From: Syncephalastrum monosporum B8922
Taxonomy: Eukaryota > Mucoromycota > Mucoromycetes > Mucorales > Syncephalastraceae
Reading direction: 5' to 3'
Assembly (NCBI GenBank): GCA_000697355.1
Contig: JNEN01001212.1
Location: forward strand, 1-64,000
DNA: 64,000 nt
Shown here: in pieces, positions 20,434 through 31,024 of the stretch
How the letters are laid out: every line of letters starts with the position of its first letter
How positions within the stretch are numbered: position 1 is the first letter of the stretch
Notes under the pieces: generated by a model
The model's database searches: none
Seen by the model: the letters and a program-made list of their open reading frames with translations, nothing else
What the model was told of the DNA's origin: nothing
Position numbers and translations under genes: made by a program

Positions 20434-20879
20434 ATGTCGTCAGAGACACAGTTTGAACAACTGAGTGGTTTACCTGGGCACATTAGCTCGTTTGCAGCAG
20501 CAACCTCGGACGGTCAGCTTCTTCATGTAACATTACTGAGAGTAATGCTGTACTTGCTCTTGCTCAATCGTTACTGCGATCCTGTATAGTCGACAAAAGA
20601 GGACAGTGAGGCAGGCGCCAGGTCGTCCTTTCACCTGCTCAAGGATGCAACTCGCCTGGCACACGCACTCCCTGACCTTGCCAACGAGAAACTAAGAACA
20701 GCCACAGGTAGACCAAAGAAAAAAAGTATAGCAGCCATTATGTATATGGTGCTTATGAACCTCTCCTCCCTTTACTCCTCCTTCTACTATCCTTAGTTAC
20801 CTTTCCTGATACCTATCATACCCTCACCGTCTCTGGTAACGCCATCTTTGGTGTCGAACGTCAAGGAGCCGATAAATAG
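20434..20879 (+). CDS. Ragulator subunit LAMTOR4-like (97 aa)
   Basis: Reconstructed from three exons, 20434-20526, 20590-20707 and 20797-20879, with GT-AG introns and a closed frame. The 97-residue length matches animal LAMTOR4 (about 99). The N-terminus has LSGLPGHISSFAAATSDGQL, equivalent to the LAMTOR4 strand that ends in a 'G' turn. The C-terminus has YHTLTVSGNAIFGVERQ, closely resembling the LAMTOR4 pattern of TVSG, then a hydrophobic residue, then F.V.RQ. LAMTOR4 is a roadblock-fold member of the Ragulator complex, which anchors Rag GTPases to vacuole or lysosome membranes in TORC1 signalling. It lacks a signal peptide, as expected. The assignment is from sequence memory and fold logic. 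Confidence 0.8.
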
Positions 20880-21571
20880 TCGACCCATTACATGAGAAGG
20901 CTACAGTGACTTCTTGCTCAAGAACGCACAATCGTTATATACATAAAACCTGATCTTAAGTTAAGCATCGCCCGACAAGAGGATGGAAAATAGGAAACAG
21001 ACGAGACGTGGCGCACAAAAGTCCCTGACGTCTCGCTTGCTTCTCACTTCCGTAGCTTCTTGCTCACCTTTAAAGGCGCCGTTTTATGCGGCCGGTTTGC
21101 TTCTTGCTCTTTACATGGCACCCTGTTATCGTCCTCCTTTAGTTCCATGCCGTGCAAGGTCTCTCTGCTTTTGTTTGCGCGATATATGAAGGGAGCCATG
21201 AAGCTCTATCAGCAGTGATCGCAGCATCCGTGGTCAACTTTAAAGGTGTGAAGAGTACACCGACCGCCTCAGAGTGATCTTCCTGCCTATAAAGGCCAGC
21301 CGCACAAGATCCATCATTAGATCACAAATGCACAGTCGGTAATCCGCGAAATAGGGCCGCTAAGACTGGCAAGGACCCTACAGTGTGAGACTCGTACAGT
21401 AATAAGATGTTGTCATAGAATTGAGTTGAATGCATCGGTACGTCATGTGACCACCGCAATGATGCCACGAATGGAAGGGCCATCTGAGTTCCCTGACAAA
21501 GCGTGAGGGAAATGGGCCCGCACTCGCGTTGGCCTTGCACCCCCTTTTTTCTTTCGTTTAATCCTCTCAGC
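20880..21571. other. Intergenic between LAMTOR4-like and STE24
   Basis: There are no supported genes. The segment just before 21572 is pyrimidine-rich (CCCCCTTTTTTCTTTCGTTT), as is common before fungal start sites. Confidence 0.5.
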
Positions 21572-23209
21572 ATGTCGATCCAGGAGGCCACGGCTTTTCT
21601 GGACGAAATCAACTACAAACACTATGTCCTCGGCTTCAGCTTTGCCGTCTATGGTTTTGAGCAGTACCTAAAGTAAGATTACTTTGTGTTCTTTTCTAGA
21701 TCGTGTTTGATCTTGCAACTCATCTGTATTTTCAGCCTACGTCAGCATCGTCGCTACTTGATACGCGAACGTCCCAAGGAGCTGGCTGATATTGTCAGCG
21801 AGACCGATTTCCAAAAGTCCCAACAATACAACTTGGACAAGTCCCGCTTTGGTTTCATTGAAGGCGCCTACAAGCAACTGGAGATGGCCCTGCAACTTCA
21901 TTATGATGTCCTGGCTATCCTTTGGTCTCTCTCTGGCAACCTCATGCAAAAGTATCTTGGCTATGGTCCCGAATACGAGGTACATGACATGACGTGGCAT
22001 AATTTCCCATGTCATGCTGCGCTAGTTTGGTTTCCGTTTGACTGACCCCAATACAGATCACCCAATCCATGCTGTTCACCGCCTTCTTCGTCCTCATGTC
22101 CACCGCCACCTCGCTCCCCTTTTCCCTGTACTCGACCTTCGTCATCGAGCAACGCCATGGCTTCAACAAGCAAACCCTGGGTCTGTTTTTTGGCGATCTT
22201 GCAAAGTCCCAGCTCGTGTTTGCAGCCGTCGTCCTGCCTTTCCTTTCTGCGTTCCTTTGGGTCATCAAGTCGACCGGCGATCAGTTCTATTTCTACGTTT
22301 GGGTCACAGTGTAAGAAGGTCCAAGTCCGCATATTATCAATGTTACTGACAGAGTGCGATAGTCTGGTCTTCCAATTCTTCTTCATCACCATCTACCCTA
22401 GCGTGATTCAGCCCCTCTTCAACAAGCTGACTCCGCTCGAAGATGGCGAGTTGCGCACCCGTATTGAGGAGTTGGCAAGCCGCATCAGCTTTCCGCTCAA
22501 GAAGCTTTACGTCATTGATGGTAGCAAGCGCTCGAGCCACTCGAACGCGTACTTTTACGGTTTCGGCAAAAACAAGCAGATCGTCCTCTTTGATACTCTA
22601 CTCGAGCATTCGGACACGGACGAGATTTGCGCTGTTCTGGGTAAATCACATAGATTATATGCGCTATATATCCTACTCACATCTTGGCTTGGATAGCTCA
22701 CGAGCTGGGTCACTGGTCCATGAACCACACCTTAAAGATCCTTGGTACCACCCAAATCTACATGCTGAGCATGTTTTGGCTCTTCTCCTTCTCGATCCAC
22801 AACACTCGCCTCTACACCGACTTTGGCTTCAACACCATGCCGACCCTGATTGGCTTCTTGTTGTTCCAGTATATCTACTCGCCTGTGGACAGTGTCATTA
22901 ACTTTTTGATGCACGTCTATCAGCGCAAGAACGAATACGAAGCAGGTAACAAAGAAGAAACACCTTAGCTCATCTCTGTGTGTTTGCTGAGTCGTTGCTT
23001 TAGATGCCTTTGCCCTGAAGTTGGGCTATGCTTCGACCCTGCGTAGCGCCTTGATCAAGCTCAGTGTCAAGAACCTAGGCGGCTTCAACGTGGATCCCTG
23101 GTATTCGGCCTGGAACCGATCTCACCCGAGTCTGACCGAGCGACTGGATGCGCTCGGCCTGGAACCCACCTCCGACAAGCCCATCGTCGAGGATAAAAAG
23201 GCACAGTAA
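21572..23209 (+). CDS. STE24: CAAX prenyl protease STE24 (443 aa)
   Basis: Six exons: 21572-21672, 21736-21979, 22057-22310, 22363-22640, 22697-22945 and 23004-23209. The frame closes exactly. This is an M48 zinc metalloprotease that removes the C-terminal AAX from farnesylated proteins and trims a-factor-type precursors in the ER membrane. Evidence: several membrane segments; the zinc motif HELGH (residues 294-298) within AHELGHW; the second-half signature [15 protein letters not shown] carrying the third zinc ligand Glu; and the C-terminal region [12 protein letters not shown], typical of STE24. Length is close to yeast Ste24 (453) and human ZMPSTE24 (475). No residue expected for catalysis is missing. 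Confidence 0.97.
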
Positions 23210-23999
23210 AGTGACAGTTCATTATTCCCGCAATAGATGCACAGTCATTGCTTTCTTCCTTTCCAAATGTTCTTCGCGAGATGGTAAAGAGAGGGGTTAG
23301 TGTGGTTTAATCGGATGAAAAAGGGAAGAGGAAAACGATCCTGAGGGACCGAGGGACAAAAGAGAGGTAAGGCCATACAGGTATTCAGCAGATGTGGGTT
23401 ATCAAGTGGACAGTAAAGGAGGATGGGGCATACATATAGATTTAGTTTTTGCAAATGGGACACGTAACAAGTAGTGGTTCAAGGCATAGGATTAGGTACT
23501 CTGGGTATGTAAGATAGATGAGTGAAGAGGGATAGAACGAGTTATTCACGGTTGTTTGGATGACATGTTGGGAAAGGAATGGAGAAAACAAAACAAGAAA
23601 GATGGCGGGAAAGAAAAAGGATATCATGGTGCCCTACCTTTATATAGATAAACGACATCGCATCTCGCGGGTAGTGATAATCTTGCGTTCTCAGCCTTTG
23701 CATCGCCCCTTTGCTCCACATCAATAGTCACATCACGGTGGATGCTTCCATGTGCTTAAGCAAAGGAAAATGGAAAAAGAATGTCTCTGTGGTTAAAGAC
23801 TCAAATTCTCATTGGCCTATGTGTCTATGCACACATTCTGTACTTGAAACGAGAATTACGAGAAAGGGCGGGCTGCCTGAAAGATGATCCGTGTCATCAG
23901 GCACGTATATTAAAAGTAGAAACGTGGGGAATCTTATACACTGTGCGACAAATATTTAGTTTATACAGCTCCTCCTTGTAAGACAAATACAGGGTCGAC
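23210..23999. other. Convergent 3' region
   Basis: The stretch lies between the ends of STE24 (+) and the SENP8-like gene (-). It is AT-rich, with short hydrophobic ORFs on the minus strand that look like chance. I see no gene. Confidence 0.5.
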
Positions 24000-24861
24000 T
24001 CAAGCCCTTTTTTGCAGCGTCTTGATGAGGCGTCGCAGGTTCTTGCGTTGTTGTTTTGGCGCAATAATTTCATTTAGATGGACTTGCATAAGTGCGTTTG
24101 CGTCTACGGGTCGACCGCGTACGCTCAGGAGTTTAGAGACCAGTCGATCCATAATAGCGATTACAAAGACTGGTTCGTTGTATGTGCTTAGTAGGGATGA
24201 CATGATATACGCACAGCACCCTACCTCCGCAGTCTGCGCCATTGGTTTGTTGAGGCGTGGGCATGGTGATCAAATGACGGTTTGCCTGGAGTAGGGGAGC
24301 AATGCGGTCGGTGGTCATGCGCGCTTCATTGATATTACCATGGTGAAGACTGTCATAGTGATAAAAGGCGGCGGCGGGTCGCACAAAGACGAGAAGGGAC
24401 CTGGCGAATGAATGAGCATCCGGGTTGGCATACAAACGGTGTTAATACCAGTGAGAGCCCATGTTGCCCAGTTGAGGGCGAGAATCATTGACGGGTATAA
24501 AGATAGCCTGATATCGGTCGAGGTGAGGTGGCAGTGCGGAGACCAACTGAGAAGTATCTTTGTTGGGTTGGCGAGTGATACGTGATATAAAGCGTTTTAG
24601 GCGCGAACCTTGACTATGCCGTATGAGCTGAACCATTCCAGGTCGAAGTAAATGTATCCTTGCATCCGGTGGTATCACATTCCGTTCAAGGTACTCCATA
24701 TAGAACTCAATCATTGTGTCATTCAACCACTCATTGTCTTGGAGCGTGTCCAAGTCCTACGTTCAGGGTCTATTTATTAGTTTAGCATCGTAAGATATGT
24801 AATACTGTACATATTGTCTGAGGACGACATCGTGGTAGTGGAGTAGAGTTTTAGAAGACAT
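24000..24861 (-). CDS. NEDD8-specific protease, NEDP1/SENP8-like (234 aa)
   Basis: Four exons, complement of 24811-24861, 24449-24756, 24225-24400 and 24000-24169; the frame closes. It is a C48 (Ulp1-type) cysteine peptidase. The N-terminus SSKTLLHYHDVVLRQ and the following LQDNEWLNDTMIEFYMEYLE match the SENP8 substrate-recognition region. The triad is visible: His in SHWSLLVF, Asp in YHYDSLHHGN, Cys in GADCGVFVIA, with the oxyanion Gln in PQQTN. The short length and the HYDS..GN signature fit SENP8/Den1, which processes pro-NEDD8 and deneddylates non-cullin substrates, better than SUMO proteases. All catalytic residues are present. Confidence 0.85.
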
Positions 24862-25019
24862 GATGATACCATTGAGTCCTAATTTGGAGACGATATTTAT
24901 TCGACACTTCTGGCAGTTCCACCAGCTTCTTTGGTTGTATGTTATCCAGATCTGAAGATGTCACTTCTCTCTCAGATGGATCGCGTTATTCGCGGTTATT
25001 CGCCCCGCCCGAATCAAAG

Positions 25020-25925
25020 TACGCCAAAGTCCATGCAATCTTTTTTTTTTTTTTTGCCTACAAAGTCGAGTCGAAATGACATACATATTGTGTCATAAAT
25101 TGCCAGACACAGACTAGCGAAAGGATCCACGCTGATGGACCATGTACACCAGCAACCTACAAAATTAATTGGGTACCGACCTAGAGAGGTGGCTCGTAAG
25201 GCAAGGCGTTCCGAGTGCTGACCCATTGAAAGGGATAGGTGACGTTTTTGGGTGACGAGGCCTGAGCGGAATGCACGACCATCGACAGTAAACACTTGCA
25301 AAGGGCCGCTTGCTGTCGACGTGAGGAATGTTGTGACGTTGTACGAAGGATAGATCGACAAAGTCTTCCATGGCACCCGAGTCTATCATTGCGGTTGTTT
25401 GTATGGTCTCCCCGTGATACTAGAGGACAATGGGCATTTTCAGTGGCTCAATAGGTGAGGCCCCTTTTATGCGAAGTACAGTAGGTATGGCATGACAATG
25501 GACGCAGAGGCAGAGAGATTTGGTTGTAACATCGTTTTTATTACGTGATAGGAAACCCAACGGCAACTCTCTTACTGACCTTAGGTGCACCTTTTTCTCC
25601 TGCTTTTTTCGAACAGGTGGGCGCTGAATGGCCCTGTGTCGCACAGTGCATACAGAGGCTGTTGGCGCGCTTTTTTATGCTAAAGAGAGCGGCCCGAAAG
25701 CTTTGGCCTTGGTCGCGTCGATCTCCATTGACTGAACATCGGGCTCACGTGGGACGGGCGGATGAAACGAAGGCGGGGAACGAAAAGCGCATGGCTGCGG
25801 TTTCGGACGTCGCTCGCCTTTTCTTTCTCGAATGCCATTGTCGAGCTCGCCATACTCTAGCAAACGAATTCTTAAAGATGGTCTGGCATTTCACGCGTGG
25901 GAAGCACGTCCTTGAGCCTTTATGA
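25020..25925 (-). pseudogene. Ty3/gypsy gag zinc-knuckle and protease relic
   Basis: Reading the minus strand from 25925 to 25020 across frames gives a gag C-terminus with a CCHC knuckle (LCMHCATQGHSAPTC, C-x2-C-x4-H-x4-C) and a basic linker. Next is the retropepsin-type start AMIDSGAMEDFVDLSFV, in which D-S-G is the catalytic triad, followed by VDGRAFRSGLVTQ and ATSLGRYPINFVG. The order (knuckle, linker, protease) is that of Ty3/gypsy gag-pol. At least two frameshifts and an A/T run (25040-25055) break it. No reverse transcriptase follows. It sits between two conserved genes, so it is an isolated insertion remnant. Confidence 0.75.
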
Positions 25926-26044
25926 ACGAGCTTTCTTCAAAGGTCTCCAGAAGTGAAAGGTCGCAGAATTCAGAACACATCTGGTACAAGACAGAAGGAA
26001 CTACATATACGGGTCATCCAATCCTTGCGTTATCAAGTGGTGAA

Positions 26045-26489
26045 AAAAAACAAGCAAGGTGACAAGAGCAGCCCGTGAATTGCACGGCAAGTTCCTAGGC
26101 AAGCATCACAAATTGAACGTGTATGGGCGTAAAGTTGACATGTTGCTCTCCGTTTGCGATATGGAGCTTTGCGCAAACGAGTGGAAAGCCACATCATCGC
26201 AGAATACGCTAATTCGACAGCAGTCGAAAAATATCCGCGTCAACAAGTGTCTGCTGGACAATCTGCGAAAATCTCTCGAGGATAATGACATGAACAATGG
26301 AACGTCTATTATGCATGGACTGGAACGGTGAGTTAACGGCATGTCATCTAGCTTCGTGGTTTAATGGGTGTATTTTTTCTAGCATTCAACGGTTACATGT
26401 ACATGGTCAAGAAAACGGATAGCATAGCAGTTGCTTCACTGGTTCAGCAATTGATAATTCCGATTCATTAAAGAAGTACCGGCTTTCAG
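26045..26489 (+). pseudogene. PD-(D/E)XK-like domain relic of repeat-associated family
   Basis: The ORF 26059-26331 contains GRKVDMLLSVCDMELCANEW followed by K, then QQSKNIRVNKCLL. An Asp, a spacer and E-x-K in this setting is the pattern of PD-(D/E)XK nuclease folds. Paralogues with this phrase, including QQSKN.R.N, are abundant in Mucoromycota genomes as I recall them. After an intron-like gap (26332-26383) another frame gives AFNGYMYMVKKTDSIAVASL ending at a stop near 26472, which resembles the family's C-terminal end. The frame shifts between the two pieces, so the copy is probably broken. Nuclease activity is a hypothesis. Confidence 0.45.
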
Positions 26490-27591
26490 CATAACACTGT
26501 CATGCCTTTTATAATTCAAGGTTTGTAGGATACAATGAAAGACCGATCAATTGATTAATTGCTCTTGGAAACATTATTCCATGCTAGCGATGCGACTCGC
26601 TTCGCTGCGTCCAAGTGTGACACTTCGATTGCGTTTTGGGTGTGAGTGAGCCCCTTCGCCTGCTTCGGGTCATTACAGCCTCCACTCAATCTTCGGTCAC
26701 TCTAGTTCGCTCCCACCGCTAGATGGGGCCAGTCCCCCCCCCGGGCCCGGTTTACGCTTCGTGTGTGCGGGAAGCTGGTTAATTCAAGATTAGCCGACGA
26801 GTTGGAACACGCCAAATTACTCGAATCGACAATATTGTCGCGGGTTTGTCAGTTGCTGCTGCTAACCGCAGCCCATCCCCAACGGTATATCTATCGCCGA
26901 AAAGAGACTGATAATATACATGACTGGCATCTCCAAAATCATTTATATTTATGCTCTGTGTGGGCGACATTGCTTGTTGGGAATCATTATATGTATATTT
27001 TATCTGGCTGACCTGAGATCGCAGGCGACCGCAGGGCTTATCTCCTGAAGACATGTTGGAGCGATCAGTTGAGAATACAAGCTAAATTACACAGAGCAAG
27101 CAGCTGTCTCCAGAAGCTTTCACCGTCATTTGAAGATTATGCTTGTTACGAGTCTGGAAAAATTTTACGCTTTCGTACTTTACAGTAAGAGCCTTCTCAG
27201 CAGTATCGGATCCCTTCAGCACACTAGAAAGACGCAACAAGCGATAATGGTGCGTGGGATGTTATAGCGAGATAATAGAAAGCTTACGACATTGGCTCCA
27301 ACACGTGCAGCTAATCGATCGAAACGTGCGGAAGGTGGAAACATCGCAACTGTCAAGCCACCTGCTCAAGGTATTTTAAAAACACGATATCAAGGAACGC
27401 CACGATAAAACAACAGACATATAGCTTTTTTTCTTTCATAGAAATATTTTATTGCAAAAGTACACAAGTAGCCTAACTTGCAAGTTTCCAGAGTTGTAAC
27501 CTATTAAAACCAACGAGGGTTAGAGTCCAGTGTCTTGTGGCAGGCAAGAAAAAGGTAGAAGAGAAAAAAGTAAAGGTTTTTTTTCCAGTGT
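26490..27591. other. Intergenic, mostly featureless
   Basis: A C/G-rich stretch (26725-26757, with a run of Cs) and short ORFs occur. A + strand frame at about 27283-27405 (APTRAANRSKRAEGGNIA to RYQGTPR, then a stop) looks protein-like, but I find no convincing start or splice model. No RNA gene was recognised. Confidence 0.35.
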
Positions 27592-27744
27592 TCAGAGGTT
27601 ATTTGTAAGGTAGCTTGGAGTTTTTTCATCATCCTTGGCGAACCAAGTAAAGCCAAATGCCTGAGTCATCATGGAAAGAGAAAAAAAATGGTGGGGAATA
27701 CGAGGAAAGGTAGGAAAAGGGTAGCAAATGAGTGTATACGTACC
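27592..27744 (-). CDS. Possible small spliced gene, 3' end
   Basis: On the minus strand an exon 27660-27592 (AFGFTWFAKDDEKTPSYLTN then NL and stop) follows a good TGACTCAG acceptor. It could join in phase to an upstream hydrophobic stretch ending at 27745 with a GTACGT donor. The predicted product would be a very small protein with one hydrophobic segment. The start codon is not resolved, because the in-phase upstream frame has no clear ATG and the ATG at about 27787 is in another phase. This is tentative. Confidence 0.25.
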   Translation of the reverse strand, partial: GTYTLICYPFPTFPRIPHHFFSLSMMTQAFGFTWFAKDDEKTPSYLTNNL

Positions 27745-27829
27745 AAGTGTGAAAGATCAACGTGAAGAAATAGAAAAGCATCGCCACACAGTTTATATAC
27801 GCAGAAAAAAAAAATTTTTTTTTCGTGAT

Positions 27830-29585
27830 TCATGTCCCGCTTCGGCACATACACGCTCGTCCAAACAGCGACCGGGAAGGGTTAGGTCCAGGGTAAAGAA
27901 AAAAAAAGTATGCTTTGACAGCACCATGGTATTCTGCTCAGTTTGGTGGCCACGATAAATCTATTGTACACGGTGGGAGATATAGCGAGGCATCCACAAA
28001 ACAGTTCTTTTGTAAAAGTTACTCTTGTACCAATATATATAATCGGCCTTCACAGACCACGTTTGAGAATCTGGCTGTCAGTGGACCACCCCCGCTCAAC
28101 AAATCAGTGAGCTATTAGACAAAAGGGCTTGCGTCAATGTATCTTAATATATGACTTTAGCGATACACCACATGGCTGCTCTCCTCTGCGTTGTAGCTGG
28201 CGCTGATAGACGCGTCAGCAAGGAAAACTCTGACAAAAGGAGCAGTCGGACTGAGTGTGGAGAACATTGGTGTCGAGAGTAGGAGGCTTAGGAGACGAGT
28301 GAAGCCGTGGAGCACCACACCAACCATACACATAACCTCTATAGCTTATAGGAGACTTGTGGAGCGCCTTGACGTGAAGAGAGAATCAGATTACACCTAT
28401 TGAATTTCTTTCGCCGTCGTGCACGAGATCCTGCCGTGGAGTAGGTGTCCGTTCGCTGAGTAATGGGATATAAGAAGTCGCCATTTTCCTCATTCCTAAG
28501 TATTCAAAGGCGGAAGCAAAGGATGTGGTGGAATCAGCACGTTATTGTGCTACAGCATTTGCTGCATTGATATTCAGGTGACTCTTGTTGACCGTGTCTA
28601 TCCTGCTATATAAATATGCCAGTTCTTCATGCATTGCTTGTGTATTACACGTACACGCTCCAGTATATATATTCCGGTCATGGCGCTCGTCTTATTGTTA
28701 TCCTGTCCATCATTACTGAGAATATTCTACCTAAAAAGAAGGCCCAATGATGCAGAGCATGACGCGTTATTGACGCAACTCCATAAGACGGCGGCCAACC
28801 TAGTCTGCAAAATGTGTCTTACTTACGTCGGCTGTCTGGGTCTAGGGTGACCTTCGACACTTTCGTGCCTTGCTACCTGCACTAAACAAAGCTACTCTTG
28901 CTCACCTCAGCTGATATCGAAGTATCATCGAGGTTGTCTTGCAGGAAGCATTTACCGATACCATTGGCCTCAAATTCCATATCATCAGCCTTACATGTAC
29001 ATCAATATGGCGTTGCCCATATCTCTACCTAATTGACACAGTACTCCCTAGGTTCACGTACACCGCATCTACGGAGATGGATCCCTGTCATATAGCGAAA
29101 GATGGGATATCAATGACTATGTGACGTCCTGAGTGGATTACGGTCCTCGCGGTCGTCAAAGGAAGCAACTGCACAATCAGAAAACTTAAGCTGCTTAATA
29201 AAAATGATTGCACGTCAAAGACGTTGACTATGTCTTAAAGCTCCTTAGTAAAGGTAGACACAATCCCAGGTTACGAACTCTCAGCATGGTAGGTACCAGC
29301 GTTCGATAGTACTGACAACACCGCTCGAGCAATTAACACAAAAACCTAGCACTATTTAAGTATGGGAAAATTGAAAGAGAAGCCAATGCTGCACCGCATA
29401 TAGTATTCTACTGGGGCGGCTGAAGACATCATCCGAACAGACATGCCCATATCTATGCTTAGAATAGAGCTGATTTTCTCCCATTTGGGAAGAACTGAAC
29501 TGGGTTTCAAACGAGGAAGAATCCAACCCTTTCTGCTTTGTGAGTCTAGAGTCGAGCGTGTCCATAACACCCCCCTTCGAATACC
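27830..29585. other. Long gene-poor interval
   Basis: About 1.75 kb with only short ORFs (for example 28629-28850 + and 29124 back to 28939 +) that show no domain or splice logic. A runs lie near 27810 and 27900. I see no RNA gene. The last about 200 bp before 29586 should hold the Tlg2 promoter. Confidence 0.4.
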
Positions 29586-30809
29586 ATGGCGACGCGCAGC
29601 AGGACGCTTCTCTTTCTCCAGTTTCGGAACTCATACGCGCGTACCCAATCAACTAGCCATCCATGGGCAGAAAACGAAACAGAAGGTCTCATTGAAAGCT
29701 CAGACAGCGTCATTGAGATGTCTGTCTTGCCCCCGCAATGGTACGCTTGGCACCTTGTTTCGCTGTCTGAAGACGATAAACTCACGGCAGGATAGGGTGG
29801 ATGTGGTCGACGAAGTAGACGAGACCTTGGACCAGATCAAAGACAAGAGTAAGCTAGGACTGTGGGAGCCACCATCATCTCACACAAACCCGTAGTCTCC
29901 AAGCTGGAGGGGATGCATCGGAAACACTTGCTCCCGGGATTCGACGATCGCTCCTCCGATGAAGCTGCCATTGAACGGCTCACCTCCGAAATTACCGATG
30001 TATGCTGCATTAGAAAAGGAATGAGGACAACTGGATAACCTTGGCAAACAGGAATTTTATAGAATCAAACGCGATATTCAGCGCATCAATGCAACCAATG
30101 CCGCCTCCGAGCAGGATCGACTGCTTGCCCGCAATATCCAAACCAGTCTTGCCACCAAAGTCCAGGATGTCTCCTCTTCTTTCCGAAAGATGCAATCCTC
30201 TTATTTACAAAGTATGAAGACGAGTAGCATTTCTTTGACCGGGTCTGACGCATCTATCTAAAGAAATGCAGGGTCAGGAGAACAAAAAGGCCAATATTCT
30301 CGGCCTCGAGTCCAATCTGAGCAGCGAGGCCGCCGAGCTCTTGCTGGATGAGGATGCACAAGTGGTAAGCTCAAAGAAAAAGGAGAAGGACAAAGGAGAA
30401 GCAGGCTGCTGATGGACTTGAAGGGCTTCACGGAATCCCAACTTGCGGTGATCGAGAGCAGCGACGCCATTATTGATCAGCGGGAACGCGAAGTGACTCA
30501 GATCGCAAAGTCAATACATCAGCTGGCAGAAATCTTTAGAGACCTGCAAACACTCGTGATCGATCAAGGGACCATGCTCGACCGTATTGATTATAATATC
30601 GAGCAGACGGCCGTCCAAGTCAAGGAGGCCACCGTGCAATTGGACCAAGTAAGTATGCAATTTCTTATCTTGAATAAGTCCATCTCATCCCAAACGCCCA
30701 GGGTGCCAAATACCAAAGCAAGACCCGGAGACGCAAGTTGATCTTGCTGCTTATCCTTGTCATCTTTTTGCTCATCATGATTCTCATTGTCAAGGCACAA
30801 AAGTCTTAA
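29586..30809 (+). CDS. TLG2: Syntaxin-16/Tlg2-type t-SNARE
   Basis: Exons 29586-29740, 29796-29848, 29896-29999, 30052-30223, 30264-30364, then about 30412-30648 and 30702-30809 (about 309 aa). The start MATRSRTLLFLQFRNSYAR is the Tlg2/STX16 N-peptide, which binds the Sec1/Munc18 protein Vps45. A Habc region follows, then the Qa-SNARE helix (DQREREVTQIAKSIHQLAEI, with the zero-layer Gln in LVIDQGTMLDRIDYNIEQ) and a C-terminal membrane anchor (LILLLILVIFLLIMILIV) ending KAQKS. It acts in endosome-to-TGN fusion. The junction between exon 5 (ending at GTG/GTAAGC, 30364) and exon 6 cannot be made in frame with any GT-AG pair I tried; see findings. The remaining exons join cleanly. Confidence 0.92.
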
Positions 30810-30951
30810 TACCTCGATCCTCTATGCGCTTTTTTCTCTTTGCTTCCTCTCTCTCCTCCTCCTCCTCCTTCTCCTCGCTTGTTTATCTTTATACGTCCTA
30901 TTTTTTCATACACAAATTTATATACGCAACCTCGCACAACCCCCCCTAGTC

Positions 30952-31003
30952 ACACACTCACACACATATACACACACACATGCACACATGCGCACGCACG
31001 TAT
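30952..31003. repeat. CA-rich microsatellite
   Basis: An imperfect (CA)n tract, interrupted by TC, TG and CG, lies in the 215-bp gap between the convergent Tlg2 and GH27-like genes. Confidence 0.9.
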
Positions 31004-31024
31004 ATCTTGTACTTTTTTAATATA

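Noticed and set aside
26560..26760. Possible structured RNA in a GC-rich patch
   Set aside because: I could not fold it into a tRNA, 5S rRNA or other known RNA, and no promoter boxes were seen.
30412..30741. Separate small gene starting at ATG 30412
   Set aside because: Its sequence is the SNARE helix of the Tlg2 gene; the apparent ATG and late stop arise from an unresolved upstream junction and an unspliced last intron.
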